From: a virus
Strand: one strand, 5' to 3'
IMG/VR virus record: IMGVR_UViG_3300034418_003613
Span: 1 to 64,000 of that record
DNA length: 64,000 bases
A program made the position numbers and the translations under genes. This document shows positions 6,724 through 14,788 of the stretch, one piece after another. Under the pieces are notes generated by a model. That model worked only from the letters and a program-made list of their open reading frames with translations. It searched no databases and was not told where the DNA came from. Within the stretch, counting starts at the first letter, position 1. Each line of letters begins with the position of its first letter.

Positions 6724-9486
6724 ATGAGAGTATTAAATGCAATGCAGCTTAAGAGTGGAGCAAAAGGTGAGTCTTACTCAACCTCCTCTAGTCTTACTCA
6801 ACCGGTTCAGTTCTTGCCATCTAAAAAGAAAGATGATGATTGGAGAGCTTGGAATATGGACTGGCTGGAACTCCAAGGTCTTGAATTTTTAAGATTAAAC
6901 GCTCGCCGGTTACTTAAGAATTACAAACTTGCCAAGGGTATTATTGATAAAACCGACTACATTGTAGAAGAAGACAATGAACATAAGGACTTAATGGATG
7001 TCCTTACCAAGGAGGATGAATCAGCATTGGAGCTCAAGTTTTATCCAATCATTCCAAACGTAATCAATGTACTATCTGGTGAGTTTTCTAAAAGATACTC
7101 TAAGGTCCAATTTAGGGCCGTAGATGATTTGTCTTATAATGAAATGCTGGAAGCAAAGAGAGCTCAAGTAGAAGAGAACTTGCTTGCAGATGCAGAGGCA
7201 AAGCTTCTTGGGAGAATGCTAGAGATGGGTTTAAATCCACAGTCTGAAGAGGCACAGCAAATGATGTCTCCTGAAAATATTAAGTCATTACCAGAGATTG
7301 AAGATTTCTTTTCTAAGGATTATAGATCTTTAGTTGAAGAGTGGGCTTCTCATCAGACTAACGTAGATGAGGAGAGATTTAAAATGCAAGAGCTAGAGGA
7401 GAGAGCATTTAGAGATATGCTTATTACCGATAGAGAGTTCTGGCATTTTAGAATGTTAGAGGATGACTATGATGTAGAGTTATGGAATCCTGTTCTGACC
7501 TTCTATCAGAAGTCTCCAGATGTTAGATATATTTCTGACTCAAACTTTGTTGGTAAGATTGATTTAATGACGCCTGCTGACGTTATTGACAGGTATGGAT
7601 ATCTGATGACCAAAGATCAATTGGAGTCCTTACAGAGGATCTATCCAGCTAAATCAGAGTTGTATCAAGTCAATGGTTATCAGAACGACGGTTCTTATTA
7701 TGATCCATCTAAATCGCATGCTTGGAATACTAATATGCCAGGTCTTGCATATCGTCAGTTTGTAAGTAACTGGTATAATGATCCGGCCTCAGGCGGAGAT
7801 GTTGTTACAGCCATTTTGAACGAAGGTGATGATGTAAATGCTTGGGGTGAAGGTGAGCTTATGCGTGTGACTACATGTTATTGGAAGACCCAAAGAAAGG
7901 TGGGGCATCTTACTAAGATTGAGTCAGACGGGCAGATCACCCAAGAGATTGTTGATGAGACCTTCAAGATCACAGAGAAGGGTGTGTATGATACAACTCT
8001 GTTTAAGAATAAGACTAAGGAGAACCTACTTGAAGGGGAGCATATAGATTGGTTTTGGATCAATGAAGTTTGGGGTGGTGTTAAACTTGGTCCAAACTTG
8101 CCTGCATTCTGGAGATCTAGCATGACAGCTGATAATATTAATCCTATTTATTTAGGGATTAATAGAAGTAAGCCCGGAAGAATACCATTCCAGTTTAAAG
8201 GCAATGAGACTTTGTATGGTTGTAAATTACCTGTAGAGGGTAGAGTATTCTCTGATCGTAACACTAGATCCACTTCTTTAGTAGATCTGATGAAAGCATA
8301 TCAGGTTGGATACAATATGGTCAATAATCAGATTGCTGACATCTTAGTAGATGAGCTTGGCACTGTTATTATGTTTGACCAGAATGCTTTACCAAGACAC
8401 TCAATGGGTGAAGACTGGGGTAAGGGCAACTATGCTAAGGCATATGTAGCAATGAAGGATTTTCAGATGTTACCTCTTGATACATCTATTACTAACACAG
8501 AGAATGCTACAAACTTTAATCACTACCAGACTCTAAATATGGAGCAGAGTGGTAGATTGATGTCTAGGATTCAGTTGGCTAACTATTTTAAACAGCAATG
8601 TTTTGATGCTATTGGTATTAATCCGCAGCGGTTGGGTGCGCCAATGGGACAGGAAACTGCTACCGGTGTGGTACAAGCATTGAATCAATCTTATGCTCAA
8701 ACTGAAACGTATTTTACACAGCATTCTGATAATTTAATGCCAAGAGTGCACCAGATGCGCACCGATCTTGCGCAGTTTTATCATAGCTCAAATCCTAGTT
8801 TAAGATTATCTTACATCTCCTCTGAGGCAGAGAAGGTAAACTTTGTTATTAACGGTACAGATCTATTGCTCAGGGATTTTAATATTTTCTGTACTACCAA
8901 GACTAATCATAGAGCAATCTTAGAGCAGCTAAAGCAGTTAGCTGTTACAAACAATACTAGTGGAGCTAGTATTTATGATCTTGGAAATATTATCAAAGCA
9001 GATAGTATTGCAGAAGTTTCTGATATTCTTAAGGATGCAGAGGCTAAGCAGCTTGCAATGAAGCAGCAGGAAATGCAGCAGCAACAGCAGATGCAACAAG
9101 AGCAGATTGCAGCTAGGCAGCAAGAAGAGCAGATGAAGTTGCAGTTTGAAGCTTCTGAAAATGAGAAGGAAAGGCAGAAAGATATTACAGTAGCTGAAAT
9201 CAGATCTGCTGGTTACGGAGCTAGTCAAGATATTAATCAGAATTTACAATCTGACTTCCAAGATCAGATGGAAAACATGAGGCAGAGAGCTGAGTATAGG
9301 GAGCAGATGGACTTTAAGAGACAAGAATCAGCAATCAGAAACTCTCAGAATTCTGAGAAGATGAATATTGAGCGCGAGAAGCTGGCAACGCAGAGAGATA
9401 TTGCTGATAAAAATCTACAGATAGCCAGAGAGAATAAGAATAAATATGATGTCCAGTCTGACAGAGATAAGAGACAAAAGGACTAA
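6724..9486 (+). CDS. Portal protein
   Basis: The 920-residue product directly after TerL has the size and character of crAss-like portals: an N-terminal alpha/beta region (from LARRLLKNYKLAKG to NVINVLSGEFSKR), a central region with the ring-forming stem and wing, and the segment RLGAPMGQETATGVVQALNQSY near residue 640 that recurs in phage portals. From about residue 765 to the end the protein becomes a long Gln/Glu/Lys-rich coiled coil, likely facing the capsid interior. The portal ring is the channel for DNA entry and exit and the docking site for the terminase and ring proteins. It ends with TAATAG tandem stops. Confidence 0.9.
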   Translation: MRVLNAMQLKSGAKGESYSTSSSLTQPVQFLPSKKKDDDWRAWNMDWLELQGLEFLRLNARRLLKNYKLAKGIIDKTDYIVEEDNEHKDLMDVLTKEDESALELKFYPIIPNVINVLSGEFSKRYSKVQFRAVDDLSYNEMLEAKRAQVEENLLADAEAKLLGRMLEMGLNPQSEEAQQMMSPENIKSLPEIEDFFSKDYRSLVEEWASHQTNVDEERFKMQELEERAFRDMLITDREFWHFRMLEDDYDVELWNPVLTFYQKSPDVRYISDSNFVGKIDLMTPADVIDRYGYLMTKDQLESLQRIYPAKSELYQVNGYQNDGSYYDPSKSHAWNTNMPGLAYRQFVSNWYNDPASGGDVVTAILNEGDDVNAWGEGELMRVTTCYWKTQRKVGHLTKIESDGQITQEIVDETFKITEKGVYDTTLFKNKTKENLLEGEHIDWFWINEVWGGVKLGPNLPAFWRSSMTADNINPIYLGINRSKPGRIPFQFKGNETLYGCKLPVEGRVFSDRNTRSTSLVDLMKAYQVGYNMVNNQIADILVDELGTVIMFDQNALPRHSMGEDWGKGNYAKAYVAMKDFQMLPLDTSITNTENATNFNHYQTLNMEQSGRLMSRIQLANYFKQQCFDAIGINPQRLGAPMGQETATGVVQALNQSYAQTETYFTQHSDNLMPRVHQMRTDLAQFYHSSNPSLRLSYISSEAEKVNFVINGTDLLLRDFNIFCTTKTNHRAILEQLKQLAVTNNTSGASIYDLGNIIKADSIAEVSDILKDAEAKQLAMKQQEMQQQQQMQQEQIAARQQEEQMKLQFEASENEKERQKDITVAEIRSAGYGASQDINQNLQSDFQDQMENMRQRAEYREQMDFKRQESAIRNSQNSEKMNIEREKLATQRDIADKNLQIARENKNKYDVQSDRDKRQKD

Positions 9487-9571
9487 TAGGAAAAATTGTT
9501 CTTAGCGTTAGCTATATACTGCAAGAAATTAGCAACAGCCGTAAAATATTTAAAGTTTATTCCTACATATA

Positions 9572-9590
9572 TTTGTATATTATATATATA
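9572..9590 (+). promoter_or_regulatory. Late promoter-like motif, copy 2 (scaffold/capsid unit)
   Basis: Exact match to TTTGTATATTATWNNTRTA. It is preceded by TATATTTG (9568-9575), which also fits the Bacteroidota -7 element. It lies 31 bases before the scaffold-like gene and probably drives it together with the capsid gene, whose unit ends at the terminator at 12609. Confidence 0.65.
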
Positions 9591-9607
9591 GATAAGTAAT
9601 TAACTAT

Positions 9608-9615
9608 AAAACCAA
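9608..9615 (+). promoter_or_regulatory. AAAACCAA translation-leader motif, copy 2
   Basis: The octamer lies 5 bases before the ATG at 9621, the same spacing as in front of the gene at 547. Confidence 0.45.
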
Positions 9616-9620
9616 CAAAA

Positions 9621-10916
9621 ATGAGTGAGTCAAATAAGACAATGGACAGTACAGTAGAAACAGTAAATATAGATTTAGACGAGATCTTTGATGGTGCAGC
9701 TACCGCAGAGGGTGTGACTGTACCTAATGAAGGTTCTAAGTCTACTCCTAATATTTTTACAGCTGGAGGTCCTAAGGTAGATATGTCATTTGCAGAACCT
9801 GCTGATGATACAACTGACCTAAACGAAGAAGTAGAAGAAACTTCTGAGGTTGAAGAAACCAAAGAGCCTGAGGCTGAAAAGAAAGAAGACGGTGGTGAAC
9901 TTCTTGATACTTTAGTTGAAGAGGATAATAATGAGGAGGAGACGGAGGTTGAAGAAACTAAGCAAACTAGAGGTAGAAAGAAAATTGAGGGGATTAGTGA
10001 TGTATTTAACAAGCTTATCAAAGATGATAAGATTGTTCCTTTTGATGATGACAAGCCTTTGGATGAGTATTCAGCCAAAGACTGGGAAGAGCTTATTGAG
10101 GCAAACCTTGAAGAAAGGGCTAATCAAGTTAGACAAGAGACTCCTAAACAGTTTTTTGCAAGTCTCCCTGAGGAATTACAGATTGCTGCAAGATATGTGG
10201 CTGAGGGTGGTAATGATCTTAAAGGTTTATTCCAGACTCTTGCTTCTACAGAAGAAGCTAAATCTCTTGATGTCAAGAATGAGAGAGATCAAGAAAGAAT
10301 CATTGTAGACTATCTCAGTGCAACTGGTTACGGTACATCCGAAGAGATTGCAGAGGAGATTGAAGTTTGGAAAGACTTGGGTAAGCTTGAGCAACAGGCT
10401 ATGAAGTTTAAGCCTAAGTTGGATAAGATGCAAGAGAAAGTAGTTGCACAAAAGCTTCAGCAACAGGAGCTTAAGAGAAAGCAACAAGAGCAGGCATCTC
10501 AACAGTATATGGAAAATGTGTACAATACTCTTAAAGAGGGTACCATTAACGATATTAAGATGGATAGGAAAGTGCAGGCTATGTTATATAATGGTTTAGT
10601 ACAACCTAACTATCCATCTGTAAGTGGTAAAAATACCAACTTACTTGGGCACTTACTTGAGAAGTATCAATTTGTTGAGCCTAACCATGAGTTAATTGCG
10701 GAAGCACTGTGGTTATTGGCAGATCCAGATGGATACAAAGGCAAGATTATGGAAAAGGGATCTCAGATTGCAGTTGAAAAGACCGTAAGGAAACTTAAGA
10801 CTGAGCAGAGTAATAGCGGGGGTAGTTCTTTAGGTGTAGAGCAGAGAGACAAAGAAGGGGCAAGAACATCTAAGAGAAAGATCAAGAGACCTAACAACAT
10901 TTTTAGAAGAGCGTAA
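9621..10916 (+). CDS. Probable capsid scaffold/assembly protein
   Basis: A 431-residue protein between portal and major capsid protein, the usual place for a scaffold. Residues 1 to about 120 are strongly acidic and low in complexity (Glu/Asp/Thr). The middle is helical, with a Gln/Lys coiled coil at about 265-300 (KLQQQELKRKQQEQASQQY), and the C terminus is basic (KRKIKRPNNIFRRA), as expected if it binds the capsid protein through a basic tail. It shares its promoter with the capsid gene. The assignment rests on position, charge layout and helicity rather than a recognised domain. Confidence 0.6.
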   Translation: MSESNKTMDSTVETVNIDLDEIFDGAATAEGVTVPNEGSKSTPNIFTAGGPKVDMSFAEPADDTTDLNEEVEETSEVEETKEPEAEKKEDGGELLDTLVEEDNNEEETEVEETKQTRGRKKIEGISDVFNKLIKDDKIVPFDDDKPLDEYSAKDWEELIEANLEERANQVRQETPKQFFASLPEELQIAARYVAEGGNDLKGLFQTLASTEEAKSLDVKNERDQERIIVDYLSATGYGTSEEIAEEIEVWKDLGKLEQQAMKFKPKLDKMQEKVVAQKLQQQELKRKQQEQASQQYMENVYNTLKEGTINDIKMDRKVQAMLYNGLVQPNYPSVSGKNTNLLGHLLEKYQFVEPNHELIAEALWLLADPDGYKGKIMEKGSQIAVEKTVRKLKTEQSNSGGSSLGVEQRDKEGARTSKRKIKRPNNIFRRA

Positions 10917-10926
10917 GAATTTATTT

Positions 10927-10942
10927 AATCAATCAATCAATC
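10927..10942 (+). repeat. Four tandem AATC units in the capsid gene leader
   Basis: Four perfect copies of AATC lie 26 bases before the capsid start. Such a repeat can slip in length. The leader has no Shine-Dalgarno sequence; the AT-rich stretch between repeat and ATG may serve as an unstructured ribosome landing site. Confidence 0.6.
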
Positions 10943-10967
10943 AGTTAACTTAAATTTTAATTAAACT

Positions 10968-12587
10968 ATGGCAACTCCAGTTTTAAACAACGGAATCTTC
11001 CTCAGAGATACAAGCTATAAGGCTAGTTCTCATGTTGATTCTTATCACCTTACCCAGATGCTCGGTTCTGCTGAGCCTATGGATATGGGACCAGTTGATC
11101 TTTGGGCTATGACCCAGAAGGTAGAAATGCCTTTGTATCAGATGGCTTCTTTCGGTGGGAAGAATACAATTCTTGTAGACAATGCTCGCGGTGAGTATAA
11201 GTGGCAGACTCCTGTAGCACAGGATCTTCCTTTCTCTGTAGGAAACATCGAAAGTGACACTAATCTCGGTGGAGACGGTACAACTTTCAAGATCAAATTA
11301 TCTAAGAGATCATTTGGTCATGGTGATATCATCACTTATGACAAGTACAATGGTCTTGAACTTTACATCACTGCGGATGACATTCTTCCAGCTGGTGACG
11401 GGTTTATCTATACCGTTCAGCTTGTGAACAATGATAATTCTGCTACTTTGGATGCTAGCAAGTACTTGGTATCTGGCACAAAGTATTTCAGAAAAGGTTC
11501 TGCACGTGGTGAGTATGGTGAGAGGTTCTCAGACATTGAGACCGGTTCTGGATTCAGAGAGTTCTACAACTTTGTAGGAGGCGCTGAGGCACACGTACAC
11601 TATTCTATTTCTAGCCGTGCTGATCTTATGATCAAGGGTGGTTTGAATGCTGACGGTACTGTACCTGTAACCGAGATCTGGAGAAACTTTAACCAGGATC
11701 CTAACAATCCTTCTGTTTCAAGCATTGAGCAGTTGGTTGCAAACATGGGTAAGGCAGGTGCTAGAGACGCCTTTGATAATGGTACTTTGACAAGAACCTT
11801 TATCACTAATCTCGAAGCGGCTCACTTATCTAAGATTGCTAATGACATCGAAACTTACCTGATGTGGGGTAAAGGCGGTAGAATCAAGCAAGATGGTCCA
11901 GATGATATCAGACTGTCTGTTGGTCTTTGGTCTCAGTTAGACAACTCTTTCAAGAGAGTTTATAACAAGTCTCAGTTCACATTGGATATGTTCAAGTCTG
12001 AGCTTTACAACTTCTACCAGGGTAAAGTTGAATTCAAGGGTCCAGACCCCCAGAGAAAGCTTGTTGTTCAAACAGGTATCGGTGGTATGCAGTTGATCAA
12101 CAAAGCTATCGCTGATGAGGTTTATGGTTCTGGTCTCGTACAGAATGCTTCTGACATTGGTGCTGTTTCAGGTTCTGGAATGGATCTTGACTTTGGTTTT
12201 GCTTACACAAGCTTCACCATTCCATTCTTGGCTAACGTTAAGTTTGTCTTGAACCCAGCGTTTGACAACCTGCACACTAATGACGTTGAGAATCCTTTGA
12301 TTGATGGACGTCCATTGAGCTCTTACAGCTTCATCATCTTTGATGTAACTGAGGAAGGAAATGACAACATCTATCTCTTGAAGCTTTCTTGGGATAATCA
12401 ACTGAAGTGGTTCTACCAGAATGGTACTATGGACTACATGGGTCGCAGCCAAGGATTTGCTTCTACCGGTAACTTTAATGGTTACAGAGTTATGATGACT
12501 CAAACCATGCCAGCTATCTGGGTGAAGGATCCAACCAAGGTTCTCAAGATCGTTATGAGAAACCCTGTTACAGGCGGATCATTCTAA
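10968..12587 (+). CDS. Major capsid protein (HK97-type, crAss-like)
   Basis: The 539-residue product follows the scaffold-like gene and has the pattern of crAss-like major capsid proteins: an N-terminal arm, EYKWQTPVAQDLPF near residue 85, a beta-rich insertion domain at about 100-190, and a C-terminal P-domain ending with strands (AIWVKDPTKVLKIVMRN). There are no cysteines, unlike many neighbouring virion proteins. The gene is visibly richer in C-ending codons (AAC, TTC, ATC) than its neighbours, consistent with high expression. It ends with tandem stops TAATAG and a strong intrinsic terminator. Confidence 0.9.
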   Translation: MATPVLNNGIFLRDTSYKASSHVDSYHLTQMLGSAEPMDMGPVDLWAMTQKVEMPLYQMASFGGKNTILVDNARGEYKWQTPVAQDLPFSVGNIESDTNLGGDGTTFKIKLSKRSFGHGDIITYDKYNGLELYITADDILPAGDGFIYTVQLVNNDNSATLDASKYLVSGTKYFRKGSARGEYGERFSDIETGSGFREFYNFVGGAEAHVHYSISSRADLMIKGGLNADGTVPVTEIWRNFNQDPNNPSVSSIEQLVANMGKAGARDAFDNGTLTRTFITNLEAAHLSKIANDIETYLMWGKGGRIKQDGPDDIRLSVGLWSQLDNSFKRVYNKSQFTLDMFKSELYNFYQGKVEFKGPDPQRKLVVQTGIGGMQLINKAIADEVYGSGLVQNASDIGAVSGSGMDLDFGFAYTSFTIPFLANVKFVLNPAFDNLHTNDVENPLIDGRPLSSYSFIIFDVTEEGNDNIYLLKLSWDNQLKWFYQNGTMDYMGRSQGFASTGNFNGYRVMMTQTMPAIWVKDPTKVLKIVMRNPVTGGSF

Positions 12588-12608
12588 TAGTTTATTTATT
12601 AACCTGAG

Positions 12609-12640
12609 AAGGGGAGGGTCACTCCTCCCCTTTTCTTTTT
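12609..12640 (+). terminator. Intrinsic terminator after the capsid gene
   Basis: Stem GGGGAGGG paired with CTCCTCCCC-side bases (eight pairs, one G-T wobble, loop TCAC), then TTTTCTTTTT. This is a classical strong terminator 21 bases after the capsid stop. Confidence 0.9.
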
Positions 12641-12652
12641 AAATTATTGATC

Positions 12653-12859
12653 ATGTTAGGACTTAGAATCAAAAAGGCAAATAAGACAACTGAGTTTACA
12701 AACTCAAGTGTTTCTAAAATTTTGGCTTCTGGCGCTGTAGGTAAAGACATCTTAGCTAGAGATTATGCTGATAATAATGCTGCTGTAGCAGCCGGATTAA
12801 AAGCTGGTGATTTATATCACACCTCATCTACTGGTGCATTAAAAGTAGTTACCGCGTAA
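12653..12859 (+). CDS. Small head-associated protein, 68 aa
   Basis: Starts at ATG 12653 just after the capsid terminator; a TTG two codons earlier is also in frame but less likely. The C-terminal half, with AAVAAGLKAGDLYHTSSTG and a final KVV, is a short beta-type module often found at the end of phage decoration or fibre proteins. This suggests a minor capsid decoration protein. As it lies after the terminator, expression would come from read-through or an unseen promoter. Confidence 0.6.
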   Translation: MLGLRIKKANKTTEFTNSSVSKILASGAVGKDILARDYADNNAAVAAGLKAGDLYHTSSTGALKVVTA

Positions 12860-12870
12860 CTCAAAACTTT

Positions 12871-12888
12871 TGCCAGCTACGGCTGGCA
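12871..12888 (+). other. RNA hairpin with UACG tetraloop
   Basis: TGCCAGC and GCTGGCA form a seven-pair stem closing a TACG loop, giving C(UACG)G in RNA, one of the most stable tetraloops. There is no T-run afterwards, so it is not a standard intrinsic terminator. It lies between the 68-residue gene and the promoter region of the gene at 12951 and may protect the 3' end of the upstream message or act as a weak terminator. Confidence 0.6.
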
Positions 12889-12903
12889 TTAGAACTGTAT
12901 ATA

Positions 12904-12911
12904 TACATTTG
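12904..12911 (+). promoter_or_regulatory. Bacteroidota-type -7 element (TACATTTG)
   Basis: Fits TAnnTTTG and is followed by GTATTATTGAG, a shortened form of the late motif that lacks two bases (TTTGTATTAT). It lies about 40 bases before the gene at 12951 and may be a weaker or diverged promoter copy. Confidence 0.35.
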
Positions 12912-12936
12912 TATTATTGAGTTCAGAACTTTAATT

Positions 12937-12944
12937 AAAACCAA
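12937..12944 (+). promoter_or_regulatory. AAAACCAA translation-leader motif, copy 3
   Basis: The octamer lies 6 bases before the ATG at 12951. Confidence 0.45.
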
Positions 12945-12950
12945 ACAAAC

Positions 12951-13967
12951 ATGGAAGATTACACAATTGTAGAGAAGTATCAACAGCGAAAAAGTGCTGC
13001 TATTGCCATTAGACCATTCTTTAATGGTGCTAAAGCCAATATGGGTTTAGAGAATTACGGAATGTCACTTCATGATGGAGTGTATCATGAAGAAACTTTA
13101 GCTTGTCTAGAGATTAATGGTGTTAAGAGATATGTCACAGGCTTGAATGAGTTTGCCCCAGAGGTTAAAAACTTAGCTCCCGGTGAGAGAGAGCTCAAGG
13201 TAAAAGAGATCAGAGAGACAGTTTCTCAGTTAGAAAAGGATTTAGCAGCAAATGTTGTTGACCCTGAAGACAAAGAGTTCTGGAATAAACTTAATCTGCT
13301 TAAGCCAGATAATGATAAGTTTTGGTCTAAGATTAGTCTGAGATGCGGTAATGATCCTGTATTTTTAGATCCAGATTCAGATCCTTATGATCTTATTAAG
13401 ATCCATGCTATCAAGGCTGGCGGTTTTTCTATTGTAGCTAAATCTTTGAAGGATGCTAAGATGATGAATCCTACACCAAAGTTTTACTTAGATACAATTG
13501 AGGAGACTGTAACCACAAGAACAGAGTACAGTAAGCTTAGAAACAAAGCGCTTGTTGCATTGGAAGGCATGTATGGAAAGAACAATGCCAAGCTTATGTA
13601 TGTGGCAAAGGCTGTAGATATTGATAGTGTACAGTATACTAAGAATACTCCCGTAGATATCATCTATGAAAACATGGATGCTTACATCAATGGTGAGGGT
13701 ATTGAGAGTAGTAAGAAGAGAGCTGCGGAAATCTTTATTAAAGTTTCTAAGTACTCAATGCAGGATCTTAAGATTACAGCTCTAGTGAAAGACTGCATGT
13801 ATTACAGGTTTATTACCAAGAAAGCCGGAGGGTGGATTGAGACTCTAGATAGTGGGGTAAAGCTTGGTAAGAGACAAGAGGAAGTTGTAGATTTTTTGAA
13901 GAAACCAGATCAAGAAGAAGTTCTTTCAAGTTTATTAGCTAAGGTAGAACCTTACTGGAATTCTTAA
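12951..13967 (+). CDS. Conserved head-region hypothetical protein, 338 aa
   Basis: Mixed alpha/beta protein of unrecognised family. It opens with a charged segment, then a beta-type stretch (FFNGAKANMGLENYG, ETLACLEINGVKRYVTG), then long helices to the C terminus. Its place between the capsid gene and a ring-type connector gene suggests a virion or assembly protein. The AAAACCAA leader at 6 bases supports the start. Confidence 0.6.
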   Translation: MEDYTIVEKYQQRKSAAIAIRPFFNGAKANMGLENYGMSLHDGVYHEETLACLEINGVKRYVTGLNEFAPEVKNLAPGERELKVKEIRETVSQLEKDLAANVVDPEDKEFWNKLNLLKPDNDKFWSKISLRCGNDPVFLDPDSDPYDLIKIHAIKAGGFSIVAKSLKDAKMMNPTPKFYLDTIEETVTTRTEYSKLRNKALVALEGMYGKNNAKLMYVAKAVDIDSVQYTKNTPVDIIYENMDAYINGEGIESSKKRAAEIFIKVSKYSMQDLKITALVKDCMYYRFITKKAGGWIETLDSGVKLGKRQEEVVDFLKKPDQEEVLSSLLAKVEPYWNS

Positions 13968-13977
13968 ACTTTAACTC

Positions 13978-14694
13978 ATGGATATTGCAACATTACAATT
14001 AAAGCTTAAACAGCGTCTCAATAAGCTAGATAGCCAAGACTATGACAATATAGAAGACTGGCAGATTATTGAAGCTTTTAATAAAGCGCAATTGGAATGG
14101 TGTAGAAGAAACCTACACGGCAACAATCTTTACAAAGAAGGGGATGAAGTCTCTAAGAAGAGGGTGGACGATCTACAGATCTTGTTGATGGAACTCCCTC
14201 TTACTAAGGGAGCTAATAGTACAGATGAATACTTTGAGTCTGATAATTTTCCTGATATTGATGTTTACCTAGAGTATAAGAGGGTAAGTGCAGATGCTAC
14301 AAGCGAGTGTTGCACAGATCCTCGATCTATGACAGTTTACTTAGCTGAAGAGGCTAACAGAGATTTAATTCTGAGAGATCCACTGAAGAGACCAGATTTT
14401 GATTGGGGTGAAACATTTTGCACTTTGATTGATGGGCAGGTCAGGATCTACAAAAACGCTGATTTTGAGATAGTTAACCCTGTTCTTACATTTTATAGGG
14501 TGCCTAAGTATATTGAAATTGCTGGTGTTCTAAATCCATATACTGGAACTATATCTTCTGTAGATGTAGAACCAGAGTTTAAGGATGATCTTGTGGAATT
14601 ATTTATTGATGAGACTGCTGCCATTATTGCTGGTGATATTGCCAACTTTGCTCAGATGCAAAGAGAACAGCAGATGGCGGAAAGAAATAATTAA
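13978..14694 (+). CDS. Head-tail connector (ring-type) protein, first of three
   Basis: A 238-residue protein with a helical N terminus (ATLQLKLKQRLNKL, QIIEAFNKAQLEWCRRN), a beta-rich centre with FYRVPKYIEI, and a helical C terminus (FKDDLVELFIDETAAIIAGDIANFAQMQ). This layout, with the Leu-Ile-rich last helix, is typical of the ring or adaptor proteins stacked under the portal in short-tailed phages, including crAss-like ones. The proteins at 23317 and 26219 look like further ring-type members. I infer the role from layout and position. Confidence 0.55.
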   Translation: MDIATLQLKLKQRLNKLDSQDYDNIEDWQIIEAFNKAQLEWCRRNLHGNNLYKEGDEVSKKRVDDLQILLMELPLTKGANSTDEYFESDNFPDIDVYLEYKRVSADATSECCTDPRSMTVYLAEEANRDLILRDPLKRPDFDWGETFCTLIDGQVRIYKNADFEIVNPVLTFYRVPKYIEIAGVLNPYTGTISSVDVEPEFKDDLVELFIDETAAIIAGDIANFAQMQREQQMAERNN

Positions 14695-14716
14695 ACCTTT
14701 GTATACTAAAACTTTT

Positions 14717-14735
14717 TTTGTATATTATTAATGTA
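14717..14735 (+). promoter_or_regulatory. Late promoter-like motif, copy 3
   Basis: Exact match to TTTGTATATTATWNNTRTA, 53 bases before the ATG at 14789. A short inverted repeat, TACCT-GAGT-AGGTA (14738-14751), follows three bases later. With the terminator at 16303 it makes the next gene a single-gene unit. Confidence 0.65.
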
Positions 14736-14788
14736 TCTACCTGAGTAGGTACAGATTTATTTTTTTGTAACTTTTTAAATTTAAGAAA

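Noticed and set aside
9563-10078. 171-codon Ser-rich reverse-strand frame opposite the scaffold gene
   Set aside because: It mirrors the Glu/Asp-rich codons of the forward gene (GAA/GAG give TTC/CTC), has no start context and would be the only minus-strand gene.
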